Shown here: positions 50,549 to 58,487 of the stretch, piece by piece
How positions within the stretch are numbered: the stretch's first letter is position 1
Layout: each line of letters starts with the position of its first letter
DNA from: Deltaproteobacteria bacterium
GTDB lineage: Bacteria > Myxococcota_A > Polyangia > GCA-2747355 > JADLHG01
DNA length: 64,000 bases
Assembly: GCA_020848905.1 (NCBI GenBank)
Contig: JADLHG010000018.1
Location: forward strand, 124,001 to 188,000
Direction: 5' to 3'
The notes under the pieces: generated by a model
The model's database searches: none
Told to the model about the DNA's origin: nothing
Seen by the model: only the letters and a program-made list of their open reading frames with translations
Position numbers and translations under genes: made by a program

Positions 50549-51679
50549 GTGCATCGTCTCCCGCTACTTCTCGTGTTGGTCCTGGTCGCGCGCTCCGCGT
50601 TCGCGGCTCCCGTGGTTCCCGGCCTCGACTACGAGGTGCTCCCCGGGAAGTTCAAGGGAGGTCCCGTGCACGTCCTCCGCGTCGACCTCGCGCGGCTGCG
50701 GATCGTGCAGACCGATCCGTCGAAGGTGCTACAGCGTTCGGCGGCCGCGTTCGCCAAGGCCACCTCGGCGCTCGCCGTGGCGAACTCCAACTTCTACGTG
50801 GATGCCGCCAAGGGGCCTCCCGTGGGGCTGCTCGTCGGGGCGGGCGTGGTGGCGCAGAACGCCGTGCGCTGGTATCAGCCGCCCACCTTCACGGCGAGTC
50901 TAGGATTTCGGCGGCAGGACGGGCTGGCGGATGCCTTCGACTCGCTGAACCTGCTCCACGGGCCGGCACCGCGCTGCTTCACCGACGTCTTCACGGGCTC
51001 CGAGTGGGCGGTGCGTGGCGGCGTGGTGCCGGCGAGCAGCACGTCGACCGACGCGGGGCTCTTCGCGCGCCATCCGCGCACGGTGATCGGACTGTCGCGA
51101 GATCGCCGATACGCGTTCGTCTTCGTCACGCAGGGGCGCAACGTCCCCGTCGGAGCGCAGGGCTACACGGTCGTGGGGGCGGCCTCGGTCGGCCACGTCG
51201 CGCTCGAGTACGGCGCCTGGGACGCCGTCAATCTGGACGGCGGGGGCTCGAGCAAGCTCTGGGTGCTGGCGCTCGGGGGCCTCAAGAACTCGCCCACGGA
51301 CGGGCAGGAGCGACTCGTGGCCTATCACCTGGGGGTCGTGGCGGCGTCGACGGGTGCGATTCCGGCGAGCTGTAGCGACGTGCCCGACGGGGGGGCGACG
51401 CGCGACGGAGGAGGCCTCGGCGACGGTGGTGCGGACGGGGCTGCTCCGGACGCGCGAGGGGCGCTCGACGCGTCCGGCCCCGCGGACGGCCTACGGGGAG
51501 GCGACGCCGAGGTGCAGGGAAGGGCGGACGGCCTCCACGCTGACGAAGCGCGCGGCGGGCGCTGCAGCATGTCTTCCTCGGACGACGCCGGCATCGACGG
51601 TCTGGCGCTTCTCGTGGGGCTGGGCGTCTTGCTGGTCTGCCGGCGCCTCCGGCCGATTCGGCGTCCGCGGCGCGGCTAG
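50549..51679 (+). CDS. phosphodiester glycosidase (NAGPA/DUF2233) family protein, MYXO-CTERM-like tail
   Basis: 376 residues from a GTG start. A signal peptide (to AFA-AP, about 19) is followed by a NAGPA-type domain: YEVLPGKFKGGPVHVLRVDL, VANSNFYVDAAKGPPVGLLV, RHPRTVIGLSRDRRYAFVFV and the family signature AVNLDGGGSSKLWV (about 226-239). NAGPA enzymes uncover mannose-6-phosphate by removing GlcNAc; bacterial members cleave sugar-phosphodiester links in teichoic-acid-like or other polymers. After an Asp/Gly linker, GRCSMSS plus a hydrophobic helix (GLALLVGLGVLLVCRR) and an Arg-rich end form a MYXO-CTERM-like surface-sorting tail. The substrate is unknown. Confidence 0.88.
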   Translation: MHRLPLLLVLVLVARSAFAAPVVPGLDYEVLPGKFKGGPVHVLRVDLARLRIVQTDPSKVLQRSAAAFAKATSALAVANSNFYVDAAKGPPVGLLVGAGVVAQNAVRWYQPPTFTASLGFRRQDGLADAFDSLNLLHGPAPRCFTDVFTGSEWAVRGGVVPASSTSTDAGLFARHPRTVIGLSRDRRYAFVFVTQGRNVPVGAQGYTVVGAASVGHVALEYGAWDAVNLDGGGSSKLWVLALGGLKNSPTDGQERLVAYHLGVVAASTGAIPASCSDVPDGGATRDGGGLGDGGADGAAPDARGALDASGPADGLRGGDAEVQGRADGLHADEARGGRCSMSSSDDAGIDGLALLVGLGVLLVCRRLRPIRRPRRG

Positions 51680-51785
51680 CCACCCTCTCGGTATCGGTCA
51701 GAGGAATCCTGCCCGAGGCGGGCGGGGACGCCGCAAGTGCCGTGCAATCACACAGCTTGCGCCCGGGCGGGGAAGCAACGCTCGT

Positions 51786-51801
51786 TGGTCTGGCAGTTGC
51801 T
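51786..51801 (+). promoter_or_regulatory. possible sigma-54 promoter
   Basis: TGGTCTGGCAGTTGCT has GG-N10-GC and a perfect TTGCT -12 element, but three changes in the -24 element. The predicted start is about 90 bases before the ATG at 51901. Confidence 0.4.
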
Positions 51802-51900
51802 AAGTCGGACGGCACGCCGCCGAGGTGGAGCGGCTCGAGGGGACCCCGTCCCGCCCGGTCGGGCGTGGCCGAGGAGCCCTGCGTGAAAGGAGATCGTGTC

Positions 51901-52593
51901 ATGCGACGTCGACCGAGGGGTTGGTTTGGCGCGGCAGGGTTACTGCTGGCCTTGAGTGGGGCGAGCGTGGCCCGCGCCGACGAGCAGCAGGCGCCTCATG
52001 AGGTGCAGCGGCTCCTGCGAGAGCTCTGCGCGCATCCCGTGCTGGCTCCCTTCCTCGAGAGCGGCCTCACGGCGAACACCCACGGAAGCCGCGATTCGTG
52101 TTTCGTGACCCTGCCGCAGCCGGGGCAGCCGGGAGTGACGGGAGACCTGCTCCTCTCCGGCGAGCGTGGGTTCAACTTCCGTCACGACCGACGGGGCCCG
52201 GCCCTCGGGGCGTTCGAACGGGCTCTCGGGAACGGCTGGCGTCCCGAGCTCTCCATCGGCCTGCTCGAGCGAGGGTTGATCTACGTGGACTTCAAGGGCC
52301 CGCAGGGGGGCGGCGGCCTCTTCGGACGGCAGCCGTTCGATTTCGTCTCGGTGGCCTTCGATCACGGGGTGGACGGGCCGCGCAGCATCTCCAGCATTTC
52401 CTGCTATCGAAACTTGCCGCGAGGGATCCAGAGCGTCGCGACCTTCAGCACCATGGGGCGCGGCGGGCCGTGGCGGGTCAACGTAAAGGAGCCGCGCGTG
52501 AGCGCTGGGGGGACCCTGCGCGGTCACGTCTTCGAGGGGCCGCGCGTGGACGCGCTGCGCTGGACGGGAACGACCGTCGAGGCGGCCCGCTAG
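51901..52593 (+). CDS. secreted protein of unknown function
   Basis: 230 residues; ribosome site AAAGGAGATC. Signal peptide (MRRRPRGWFGAAGLLLALSG, cleavage near ARA-DE, 27). The mature protein is beta-rich: VTGDLLLSGERGFNFRHDRR, PELSIGLLERGLIYVDFKGP, PFDFVSVAFDHGVDGPRSIS and TFSTMGRGGPWRVNVKEPRV. Three Cys (LCAHP, SCFVT, SCYRN). No family recognised. Convergent with the Cys-rich lipoprotein gene. Confidence 0.75.
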   Translation: MRRRPRGWFGAAGLLLALSGASVARADEQQAPHEVQRLLRELCAHPVLAPFLESGLTANTHGSRDSCFVTLPQPGQPGVTGDLLLSGERGFNFRHDRRGPALGAFERALGNGWRPELSIGLLERGLIYVDFKGPQGGGGLFGRQPFDFVSVAFDHGVDGPRSISSISCYRNLPRGIQSVATFSTMGRGGPWRVNVKEPRVSAGGTLRGHVFEGPRVDALRWTGTTVEAAR

Positions 52594-52609
52594 ACACAGA
52601 CACGGGCCG

Positions 52610-53257
52610 TCAGCACTCGGGACAGTTCGAGCCGCAGTAGGCGCAGTTGCCGCTCCATACGCACGAGGGGAGGCAGTACTCCCAGCGGTCGGCCGCGCAG
52701 CAGCGGAAGTGGGCTCCCGCGCGCCACTCGCACTGCGCGCCGGGCTTGAGCGTGCATCCCCCCCACTGGCAATTCTGACCGCAGACCTTCCGCGCACAGG
52801 TGTCGCACCCGGTCGTCCTCGTGTCCCCGGGGTCGCAGGGCCCTTCGCCACCGCAGGTGCCGGGCGCCCAGGCTCCCCAGGTGCAGGTCGCGCTGCATTG
52901 CCGCTTCGGGCGCTGCGTTCCGCACCGGCCGCAGCCCTGGGGAGCGCCTTCCTCCGTTTGACCCGCGGTACAGGGCGCGCCGGGAGCGCAGGGATCGGGC
53001 CGCGTGTCCGGGGGGCGGGCATCCGGGAGCCGCGCGTCGCGGGCGCGCGCATCGGGGCGGCGTCCGTCGGCGGGCGCACCGTCGGTCCGACTGGCGCCGT
53101 CTCCGAGGGCGGTTCCATCGTGTGGCGCGTCCGGCTGCGCATCGTCGCCGGGTCGCGGCGGGCGGCTGTCGCCGTACGCGATGCTCGCCTCGGGGAAGGC
53201 CTGGGGCGGCAGGATCTCCGTACTGCCGGGGCAGCCCACCAGCCAGAGCAGCACCAC
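52610..53257 (-). CDS. Cys-rich lipoprotein with an unusually short N-terminus
   Basis: 215 residues from the GTG at 53257. The lipobox LVGC is only 9 residues from that start, so there is no basic n-region. Arg-containing codons continue upstream in frame (PRPRWSL), but without ATG, GTG or TTG, so the true start may be non-canonical or the region altered. An Asp/Ala/Pro/Arg linker (to about 88) precedes a C-terminal domain with about 22 Cys (CGRCGTQRPKRQCSATC, CDTCARKVCGQNC, CCAADRWEYCLPSC, CAYCGSNCPEC) and two WGxW/WGGC-type sites. It is likely a disulfide-stabilised surface module. Family not recognised. Confidence 0.65.
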   Translation of the reverse strand: MVLLWLVGCPGSTEILPPQAFPEASIAYGDSRPPRPGDDAQPDAPHDGTALGDGASRTDGAPADGRRPDARARDARLPDARPPDTRPDPCAPGAPCTAGQTEEGAPQGCGRCGTQRPKRQCSATCTWGAWAPGTCGGEGPCDPGDTRTTGCDTCARKVCGQNCQWGGCTLKPGAQCEWRAGAHFRCCAADRWEYCLPSCVWSGNCAYCGSNCPEC

Positions 53258-53375
53258 AAGGGACCACCGTGGTCGCGGCGGGCTCGGGGCTATGTGGCTG
53301 CGCGGAGTGATAGGTTCAGTGAAGCACCGCGCGTGGACCGGGTCAAACCGAGGCCGAGCGCGGTCGGAACGCCGC

Positions 53376-54191
53376 CTAGGGTTTCACCACCGAGACCAGC
53401 TCCTCGCGGTCCCCTTTCTTGACGGCGACGATCTCCTCGGCCGCGACCTGTCCCACCCCGGCGCAATAGAACTTATGCTCGTACTTGCCCGGTTCGAGGT
53501 CCGTGTAGTCCTTCGTCATCAGGCAGTGTTCGAAGGCCCCGTAGGGCACCGTCACGCGCTCGTCGAGGCTCACCACCTCCGCGCGATCCTCGGCGATCCC
53601 GGCGCGGTACTCCTGGCGGTAGCTGTCGCCCACCTGTGGCCTGGCCTTCATCACGATGCCGGCCTTGGCGCAATCCACGCCGGCTTCCCACGAGCCCAGC
53701 GTGGAGATGGCCTTGCCATTCTGGAAGGCCTTGGTGTCCTCACCGAAGTACCAGACGTTGCCCTCCTTGTCCTGCGCGTACCAGTCCCAGGTATCCTCGA
53801 TCACCTCTCCGTTGGCGGCCCGGGCCACGTCGTGGACCACGCGGCAGGGCACCCCGAGAATGGTCCTGGTCTCCGAGGTGACGGTGATCTCGCCCGTCTG
53901 GCCCGTCGTCTCGCGCCACGAGAAGACGGTGCCCGGCGTGAGCGGCAGGTACGGGTTGTCGATGGTGGCCGAGAAGTTCGCCGCCACGATGAGCGGGTCG
54001 TAGCTCGGCGCCCCCGGCAGCTTCGCGGCCGCGCACCCGGTAGCCGGGTCGCCGCCCGCGTCGGTCCGCGCGGGGCCCGTCACTCCCCCGTCGGAGACCG
54101 ACGCCGGGGCGGGGCTCGAGGGGCTGCACCCGAGTCCCGCCGCTCCTGCCAAGCCGACCACCATCCAGCTCACCAGACCGCGCAATGCCAT
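53376..54191 (-). CDS. lipoprotein, unknown
   Basis: 271 residues from the ATG preceded by AAGGAG. Lipobox GLGC (Cys22). A short linker precedes a beta-rich domain: LIVAANFSATIDNPYLPLTP, FSWRETTGQTGEITVTSETR, VIEDTWDWYAQDKEGNVWYF, GDSYRQEYRAGIAEDRAEVV and FYCAGVGQVAAEEIVAVKKG. It resembles secreted proteins with a repeating VW/YF beta-sandwich annotated only as hypothetical. It follows the other lipoprotein gene by 29 bases, so the two are an operon. Confidence 0.78.
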   Translation of the reverse strand: MALRGLVSWMVVGLAGAAGLGCSPSSPAPASVSDGGVTGPARTDAGGDPATGCAAAKLPGAPSYDPLIVAANFSATIDNPYLPLTPGTVFSWRETTGQTGEITVTSETRTILGVPCRVVHDVARAANGEVIEDTWDWYAQDKEGNVWYFGEDTKAFQNGKAISTLGSWEAGVDCAKAGIVMKARPQVGDSYRQEYRAGIAEDRAEVVSLDERVTVPYGAFEHCLMTKDYTDLEPGKYEHKFYCAGVGQVAAEEIVAVKKGDREELVSVVKP

Positions 54192-54220
54192 CGACGCTCC
54201 TTCATCGTGAGTCGCTCGCG

Positions 54221-54976
54221 TCACGGTTCGAGCCCCGTGGCGCAGAACGGCGCGTCGAAGCTCCCCTGCAGACGGCCTCCGCCCACGTTCAGGTCGAAGG
54301 TGCCCTTGATGTTCTGCGATGGGTTCACGGCGGTGACGGTCACGCTTCCACCCGTGGCGGTGGGGTTGTAGGCGCTCGTGGCGCCGGCGAGATAGTTCGC
54401 GTCCGCGTCCTTGCCGATGGTGAAGGTCTTCACGCTCGGACTGGCGAGGACCACCTCCAGGAGCTGCGTCACCCCGGGGACCTTGTCCCAGAGGGGCACG
54501 CTGATCGCGCCGCAGCTGAGCGCCGCCTCCGAGATGTAGATCTGCGTCGGGCGCGAGGTCGGGTCGGTCGGGTCGGGGGTGACGTTGATCCACGAGGCGC
54601 TCCCCACCGACGCGAAGCTCTTGCCCTTCACGGTCCCCGAGATGGTGTTGCCGCCGGTGCCGCCGGTGCCGCCGTCCAGCCGCCCCGAGGAGGCGCGGGC
54701 GTCTTTCTTGCCGCTCGGCGCGCCGCTCCCGTCCGTTGCGCTTCGCCCATCGCCCGTCGGCAAAGCGCCGCCTCCGTCAGCGACGGCCCCCGGGCCGGAG
54801 CCGCCCGGTCCCGCTCCTCCGCCGGTTCCTCCGCCCGCGTCGTCCGTGCCGGCGCCGCCCGCATCCGCTGCCAGGCCGGCCTCGGAGGCCTCGCGCCGCG
54901 GCATGGTCCCTTCGCAGCTCGCCAGCAGCAGCGCCGCGAGATAGCAGATGGACGGGACGCAAGCCGAGCGGATCAT
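54221..54976 (-). CDS. lipoprotein with Gly/Asp-rich linker, unknown
   Basis: 251 residues; ribosome site CAGGAGC. Lipobox ALLLASC (Cys21). A long Gly/Ala/Asp linker (about 22-108) precedes a small beta-rich domain: NTISGTVKGKSFASVGSASW, PTQIYISEAALSCGAISVPL and QNIKGTFDLNVGGGRLQGSF. The head-domain pattern (GTVKGKSF...GTFDL) is common in lipoproteins of this group, function unknown. Cotranscribed with the next lipoprotein. Confidence 0.78.
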   Translation of the reverse strand: MIRSACVPSICYLAALLLASCEGTMPRREASEAGLAADAGGAGTDDAGGGTGGGAGPGGSGPGAVADGGGALPTGDGRSATDGSGAPSGKKDARASSGRLDGGTGGTGGNTISGTVKGKSFASVGSASWINVTPDPTDPTSRPTQIYISEAALSCGAISVPLWDKVPGVTQLLEVVLASPSVKTFTIGKDADANYLAGATSAYNPTATGGSVTVTAVNPSQNIKGTFDLNVGGGRLQGSFDAPFCATGLEP

Positions 54977-55042
54977 GTCGTGCTCCTGGTCGCAGCGATC
55001 ACGCGGGTCATGCTTCAGAAGGGTGTCTTAGAGCGTGAGCGT

Positions 55043-55058
55043 TGCACTCCCCGTACCG
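55043..55058 (-). promoter_or_regulatory. possible sigma-54 promoter
   Basis: Minus-strand CGGTACGGGGAGTGCA has GG-N10-GC and three changes from consensus. The predicted start is near 55032, leader about 56 bases to the lipoprotein ATG at 54976. Confidence 0.45.
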
Positions 55059-55196
55059 TCGTGGGGCGCACGCGGTTCCGAGGGTTTCGCGCGGCGCCGC
55101 ACCGCGCAGCGTAGCCTCGCCGCTACGAATGGGTTCTCGCGGGGACCCCGATCCGGCGACTCGGCTCCCAGCAACGCGGCGCCGGTCGGCGGGTCG

Positions 55197-56303
55197 TTAC
55201 TTTCGCGTCAGGAGGGCTCTCAGGCGGCTCACCAGGCTCGCTGGGTCGGCGTCGATGGCGGTGTTCTTGAGGATGATGTAGCTCGATCCCAGGGCCCGCG
55301 CGCGCGCTACCTCGGCGGCAGCGTCGGGGCCTTCGAAGCCCGTGGCGTCGAAGAAGGCCTTGCCCTTGCGGCGGCAGACCTCCGCGATGCGCCGCTCGGC
55401 CGCCGTGAGCGCCTCCTTGGTGCCGACCGCGGTGGCGAGGTCGCCGCGAGCGATCATGACGAGGTCCGATTCGTCCACGATCGCCTCGAGGTGCTCGAGG
55501 GCCGAGAGGGTCTCGATCTTCGAGACCAGCCGCACCCGGGGAGCGCCGAGGCGGACGAGCGCTCGGCGGACCGCGCGCATCTGCGACGGGGTCTGGACCA
55601 TCGACACACCGACGAGGTCCGCCCCGCACTCCACCGCGATCTTCAGCTTGCGCCGGTCCTGGGCCGTCATGGCCGGAAAGCGCGGGTCCTGGCCCACGAG
55701 GTTCACGGTGGCGTGGCCGCGCAGCACGCCGCCGCGCACGACGCGGGTCTCGATCCGGCCCGGCGCGACCGCGGTGATCTCCAGCTCGAGCTTGCCCTGG
55801 TGGAGCAGGACCCGTCCGCCCACCTGGGCGTAGCGGTCGAGGCGCGCGTAGTCCACCGAGGCGCCGTCGCGGGTCGTGGCGCCGGCGCGGCCCCCGAAGG
55901 TCAGCGCGAAGGCGTCCCCCTCGCGGAGCGTCAGCTCGCCGCCTGCGGGCGCGGGGCCGGTGCGCAGCTTGCCTCCCGGCAGGTCGAAGAGGAGCGCGAC
56001 GTCCTGGCGTCCGACGCGGGCCACGGCTGCACGGGCCGCCTGCGTCTCCCGCAGCGAGATCCGTCGATCCTTGTGGGCCAGGTTGAAGCGGAACAGGTCC
56101 GCGCCCTGCACGAGCAGGCGTTGGAGGACTTCCACCGTCCCCGAGGTAGGACCCACCGAGGCCACGATGCGCAGCCTCCCGGGCGCTCCGGCCTGCGCGC
56201 GGCGCGGCAGCGCGAGCGAGCCGAGGAGCGCGAGGGCGCAGATGACCGAGGCGGTCCCGAGAAGAACGGGTCGTGTACGACGCGCGTCGAAGGTTCGCAG
56301 CAT
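55197..56303 (-). CDS. exported pyruvate-kinase-like protein
   Basis: 368 residues from the ATG 6 bases after GGAG (an ATG 6 bases earlier overlaps the previous stop as ATGA). A basic N-region and hydrophobic stretch (SVICALALLGSLAL) with cleavage near AQA-GA form a signal peptide. The mature protein follows the pyruvate kinase A and B domains: RLRIVASVGPTSGTVEVLQR, LFRFNLAH (SH changed to AH), LLFDLPGGKLRTG, a B-domain with VGGRVLLHQG, then VSMVQTPSQMRAVRRALVRL, LVSKIETLSALEHLEAIVDE, VMIARGDLA and AFFDATGF. The Lys/Glu of SKIE and Asp of RGDL, key catalytic and metal residues, are kept. The C-terminal regulatory domain is missing (about 100 residues short). Whether it works on phosphoenolpyruvate outside the cytoplasm is doubtful; it may have another role. 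Confidence 0.8.
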   Translation of the reverse strand: MLRTFDARRTRPVLLGTASVICALALLGSLALPRRAQAGAPGRLRIVASVGPTSGTVEVLQRLLVQGADLFRFNLAHKDRRISLRETQAARAAVARVGRQDVALLFDLPGGKLRTGPAPAGGELTLREGDAFALTFGGRAGATTRDGASVDYARLDRYAQVGGRVLLHQGKLELEITAVAPGRIETRVVRGGVLRGHATVNLVGQDPRFPAMTAQDRRKLKIAVECGADLVGVSMVQTPSQMRAVRRALVRLGAPRVRLVSKIETLSALEHLEAIVDESDLVMIARGDLATAVGTKEALTAAERRIAEVCRRKGKAFFDATGFEGPDAAAEVARARALGSSYIILKNTAIDADPASLVSRLRALLTRK

Positions 56304-56305
56304 CC

Positions 56306-57415
56306 TCATCTCCGGTTGACGATTAGCGGGCTCCGGGGCAGCGCAGGCCGCGCGGCCTTGCTCCACGCGCGGTCGACCTTCGCCACGGCGAGCGCTTCGA
56401 GACGGCTCCGCAAGGTGGGAACCTCCCACTTTGCGGGGGAGCCGAGGAGCCGTCGGATGCCGGCGTGCCCCTCCAGCACGCGCGCATCCTTGAGCATCTG
56501 CAGCTCCACGTCCGCCCGAGGATCGTTGAGGACCCGCGTCAGGTAGCGGGTGAAGACCTTCACGTTCAGCCGCGCGGGCGCGAGCTTGGTGCCGCGCTGG
56601 ATCGCGTTCACGATCTCGAAGGGCAGCCGGTCGTAGCCCGACCGCCCGAAGCTGCGCGCGAGGCGCAGGAGCCAGAGCAGCGGCTTGGCCTGGAGCTCGG
56701 CGGGATGCACGAGCTCGAGCCGGCGCGTCTGCCACGCCTCGTAGCCCCGATACGCGTCGACCACCGTGCCGTCGCGCACGAGCCGCTCGTAGGGCCGCCC
56801 CCGCATCGCGTCGACGGCGCCGACGAGCGTCCGTTCCGGCGGGAGCGGGATCATGACCGTGTCCACGCTCAGCGCGCCGTTCAGCGCGAGGTCCGCGGGC
56901 GAATGGTAGAGGGAGAGGTCGAAGACCTTGCCGTCGGGCTGCGTGAGAAAGAACCCATAGCCCGCGATGTAGCGGGCCGCCTCGCGGGGCGGGAGCGCGG
57001 GGTTCGCGCGCGGGCGGGTCTCGAGGTCCTTGATCGCGAGGGCTCCGGGTCGCACGGCCTGGCAGCGCTCGGCCACCTTCGCGGCGTAGGCGCGCGTTAC
57101 CTTGCGGTCCGCGACCACGAAGATGTCGATGTCACGTGCGTCGAGCGGCCGACCGAAGTAGAGCGCGTCCAGGATCGAACGCGAGCTGCCGCCGCCGATG
57201 AAGAAGCGCGCGTGGCCGAACTCCTGCTGCAGCACGCGTTGCAGCGGCGCGAGCTCGGCGGAGAGCGCTTGGATCGACGCCGGAATCGGAGCGCGCGCGT
57301 CCAGGCGTTGCGCGATGGCCGAAGTGGATGCACCGCAAAGGAGGAGGGCGAGGAGCGCGGCGCATCGTCGAAGAGAGTGGGGGAGGCCTCGCGCTGCGGG
57401 TCGTGAAAGGCTCAT
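56306..57415 (-). CDS. exported nucleotidyltransferase-like protein
   Basis: 369 residues. A signal peptide (ALLALLLCGASTSAIA, cleavage near 35) is followed by a polymerase-beta-like nucleotidyltransferase head: ARFFIGGGSSRSILDALYFG and RDIDIFVVADRK. The GG...S pattern plus DxD (D94, D96) is the CCA-adding/poly(A)-polymerase-type core. Later parts (YIAGYGFFLTQPDGKVFDLS; RPYERLVRDGTVVDAYRGYE) also fit that family, including a third Asp (FDLS). An exported nucleotidyltransferase would lack nucleoside triphosphates in the periplasm, so either the signal is not cleaved, the protein has another substrate, or it is non-catalytic. It precedes, and overlaps or abuts, the pyruvate-kinase-like gene. 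Confidence 0.75.
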   Translation of the reverse strand: MSLSRPAARGLPHSLRRCAALLALLLCGASTSAIAQRLDARAPIPASIQALSAELAPLQRVLQQEFGHARFFIGGGSSRSILDALYFGRPLDARDIDIFVVADRKVTRAYAAKVAERCQAVRPGALAIKDLETRPRANPALPPREAARYIAGYGFFLTQPDGKVFDLSLYHSPADLALNGALSVDTVMIPLPPERTLVGAVDAMRGRPYERLVRDGTVVDAYRGYEAWQTRRLELVHPAELQAKPLLWLLRLARSFGRSGYDRLPFEIVNAIQRGTKLAPARLNVKVFTRYLTRVLNDPRADVELQMLKDARVLEGHAGIRRLLGSPAKWEVPTLRSRLEALAVAKVDRAWSKAARPALPRSPLIVNRR

Positions 57416-57762
57416 GCTGGGGTCGCGAGGGCTGCACCGGGCGGGCCAATCGCGAGGTATGTCGTGTCAATGCTTTACGTTTCGGCGGTCACGGCGTGCC
57501 GACTTCCTTTGCGACACGCGCTCCGAAAGCCGGAGGCCTGGCGGCAACTCTCGTCACCTCCGCGAATGCGCGACAGCTCGGCTCGTTTTCGATGCGGTGG
57601 GCAGGCGGCGGTGGCGTCCACGCGACGCGCAACCTGGCGACGAACCTGCGACTGCCGCGTAGAGGCGGGCGAGGAACGGCTCTTGCTCTCGGTCCTCGCG
57701 CAGCGCGGCCACGGGGCGCGAGCGCCCCCGAAACAGTCACGTCCGACCGGAGGAGACCCATC
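57416..57762. other. divergent intergenic stretch without a recognised gene
   Basis: 347 bases between the divergent nucleotidyltransferase-like and C39-like genes. They hold the sigma-54-like element at 57433-57448 and a TTGACA hexamer on the minus strand (about 57469-57474) without a clear -10. I see no coding signature. Confidence 0.5.
57433..57448 (-). promoter_or_regulatory. possible sigma-54 promoter
   Basis: Minus-strand TGGCCCGCCCGGTGCA has GG-N10-GC and two mismatches. The predicted start near 57422 leaves only about 7 bases before the ATG at 57415, which has no ribosome site. Confidence 0.45.
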
Positions 57763-58452
57763 ATGTACCCATCGACCCGTCGCCGCTGCGCTCTCGCGGC
57801 GCTGGCCTTCGTGGGCGCCGCCACGCTGACGCGCCCCGCTGCCGCCGAGCCGTGGGCCCCGCGAGCGCCCCTTCGCGGCGCGGGCATCGCGTTGCCCCGG
57901 CGCGTGCCGGCCTTCATGCAGAACGCCGTGCTCCGCAATACCTGTGGCCCGAGCGCCGTCACCGCGGCTCTGCGCTACTGGCTCCCCGGCTTCGAGCTGC
58001 GCTTTCCCGACGAGATGCAGGTGGTGCAGCTCGCCACCCAGTACGCGGCCGCGCTCAAACCGCTCCTCGCTCGAACGGCGCCGCACCCCACCTTCCTCTG
58101 GAACGACGCGGACGGGCTGGCCGCGGCGGCTCGGCACCACGGGCTCTACGCCAAGGTGGAACGCGGCGTCCGCACCGACGGCTTCACCAACCAGCTCGCG
58201 AGCTGGCTGGCCCTCGGAGAGACTCCGGTGGTGTGGGGTCTTCTCGACGGGGTGAGTCCGGACTCCGGGCACTTCCGCGTCGTCGAGGGGGTGGATGCCG
58301 TGGGCGTGCACCTGATGGACCCCTGGCCCGACAGCCCGCGCTACGACCACGTCCCCTGGGCTACCTTCGAGCGCCAGTTCCATAACGCGCTCGTCCCCGA
58401 GGGCCTCGCGATCCGGCTGAGCGCCTTCCCCACGCCGCTGCTCACGCCGTAG
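57763..58452 (+). CDS. secreted C39-like (papain-fold) peptidase-type protein
   Basis: 229 residues; ribosome site GGAGGAG. Signal peptide to about residue 28 (AAA-EP). The domain matches the C39-like peptidase family: VLRNTCGPSAVTAALRYWLP with Cys61, SGHFRVVEGVDAVGVHLMDP with His170 and Asp186, and WNDADGLAAAARHHGLYAKV between them. The Cys/His/Asp triad is complete. It is shorter than bacteriocin-processing ABC transporters and lacks their membrane part, so it is a free exported protease-like protein. The substrate is unknown. Confidence 0.85.
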   Translation: MYPSTRRRCALAALAFVGAATLTRPAAAEPWAPRAPLRGAGIALPRRVPAFMQNAVLRNTCGPSAVTAALRYWLPGFELRFPDEMQVVQLATQYAAALKPLLARTAPHPTFLWNDADGLAAAARHHGLYAKVERGVRTDGFTNQLASWLALGETPVVWGLLDGVSPDSGHFRVVEGVDAVGVHLMDPWPDSPRYDHVPWATFERQFHNALVPEGLAIRLSAFPTPLLTP

Positions 58453-58454
58453 GC

Positions 58455-58478
58455 GGCGCAGGTGATACGCCCTGCGCC
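58455..58478. terminator. hairpin between convergent genes
   Basis: GGCGCAGG and CCTGCGCC form a perfect 8-bp stem around 8 bases, directly after the C39-like stop and before the convergent cupin stop. No U-tract. Confidence 0.5.
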
Positions 58479-58487
58479 CCGCCCGAG

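Noticed and set aside
57630-57645. TGGCGACGAACCTGC as a sigma-54 promoter for the C39-like gene
   Set aside because: The spacing is right but at least three -24 positions differ and the element is over 110 bases from the start codon; not distinguishable from chance.
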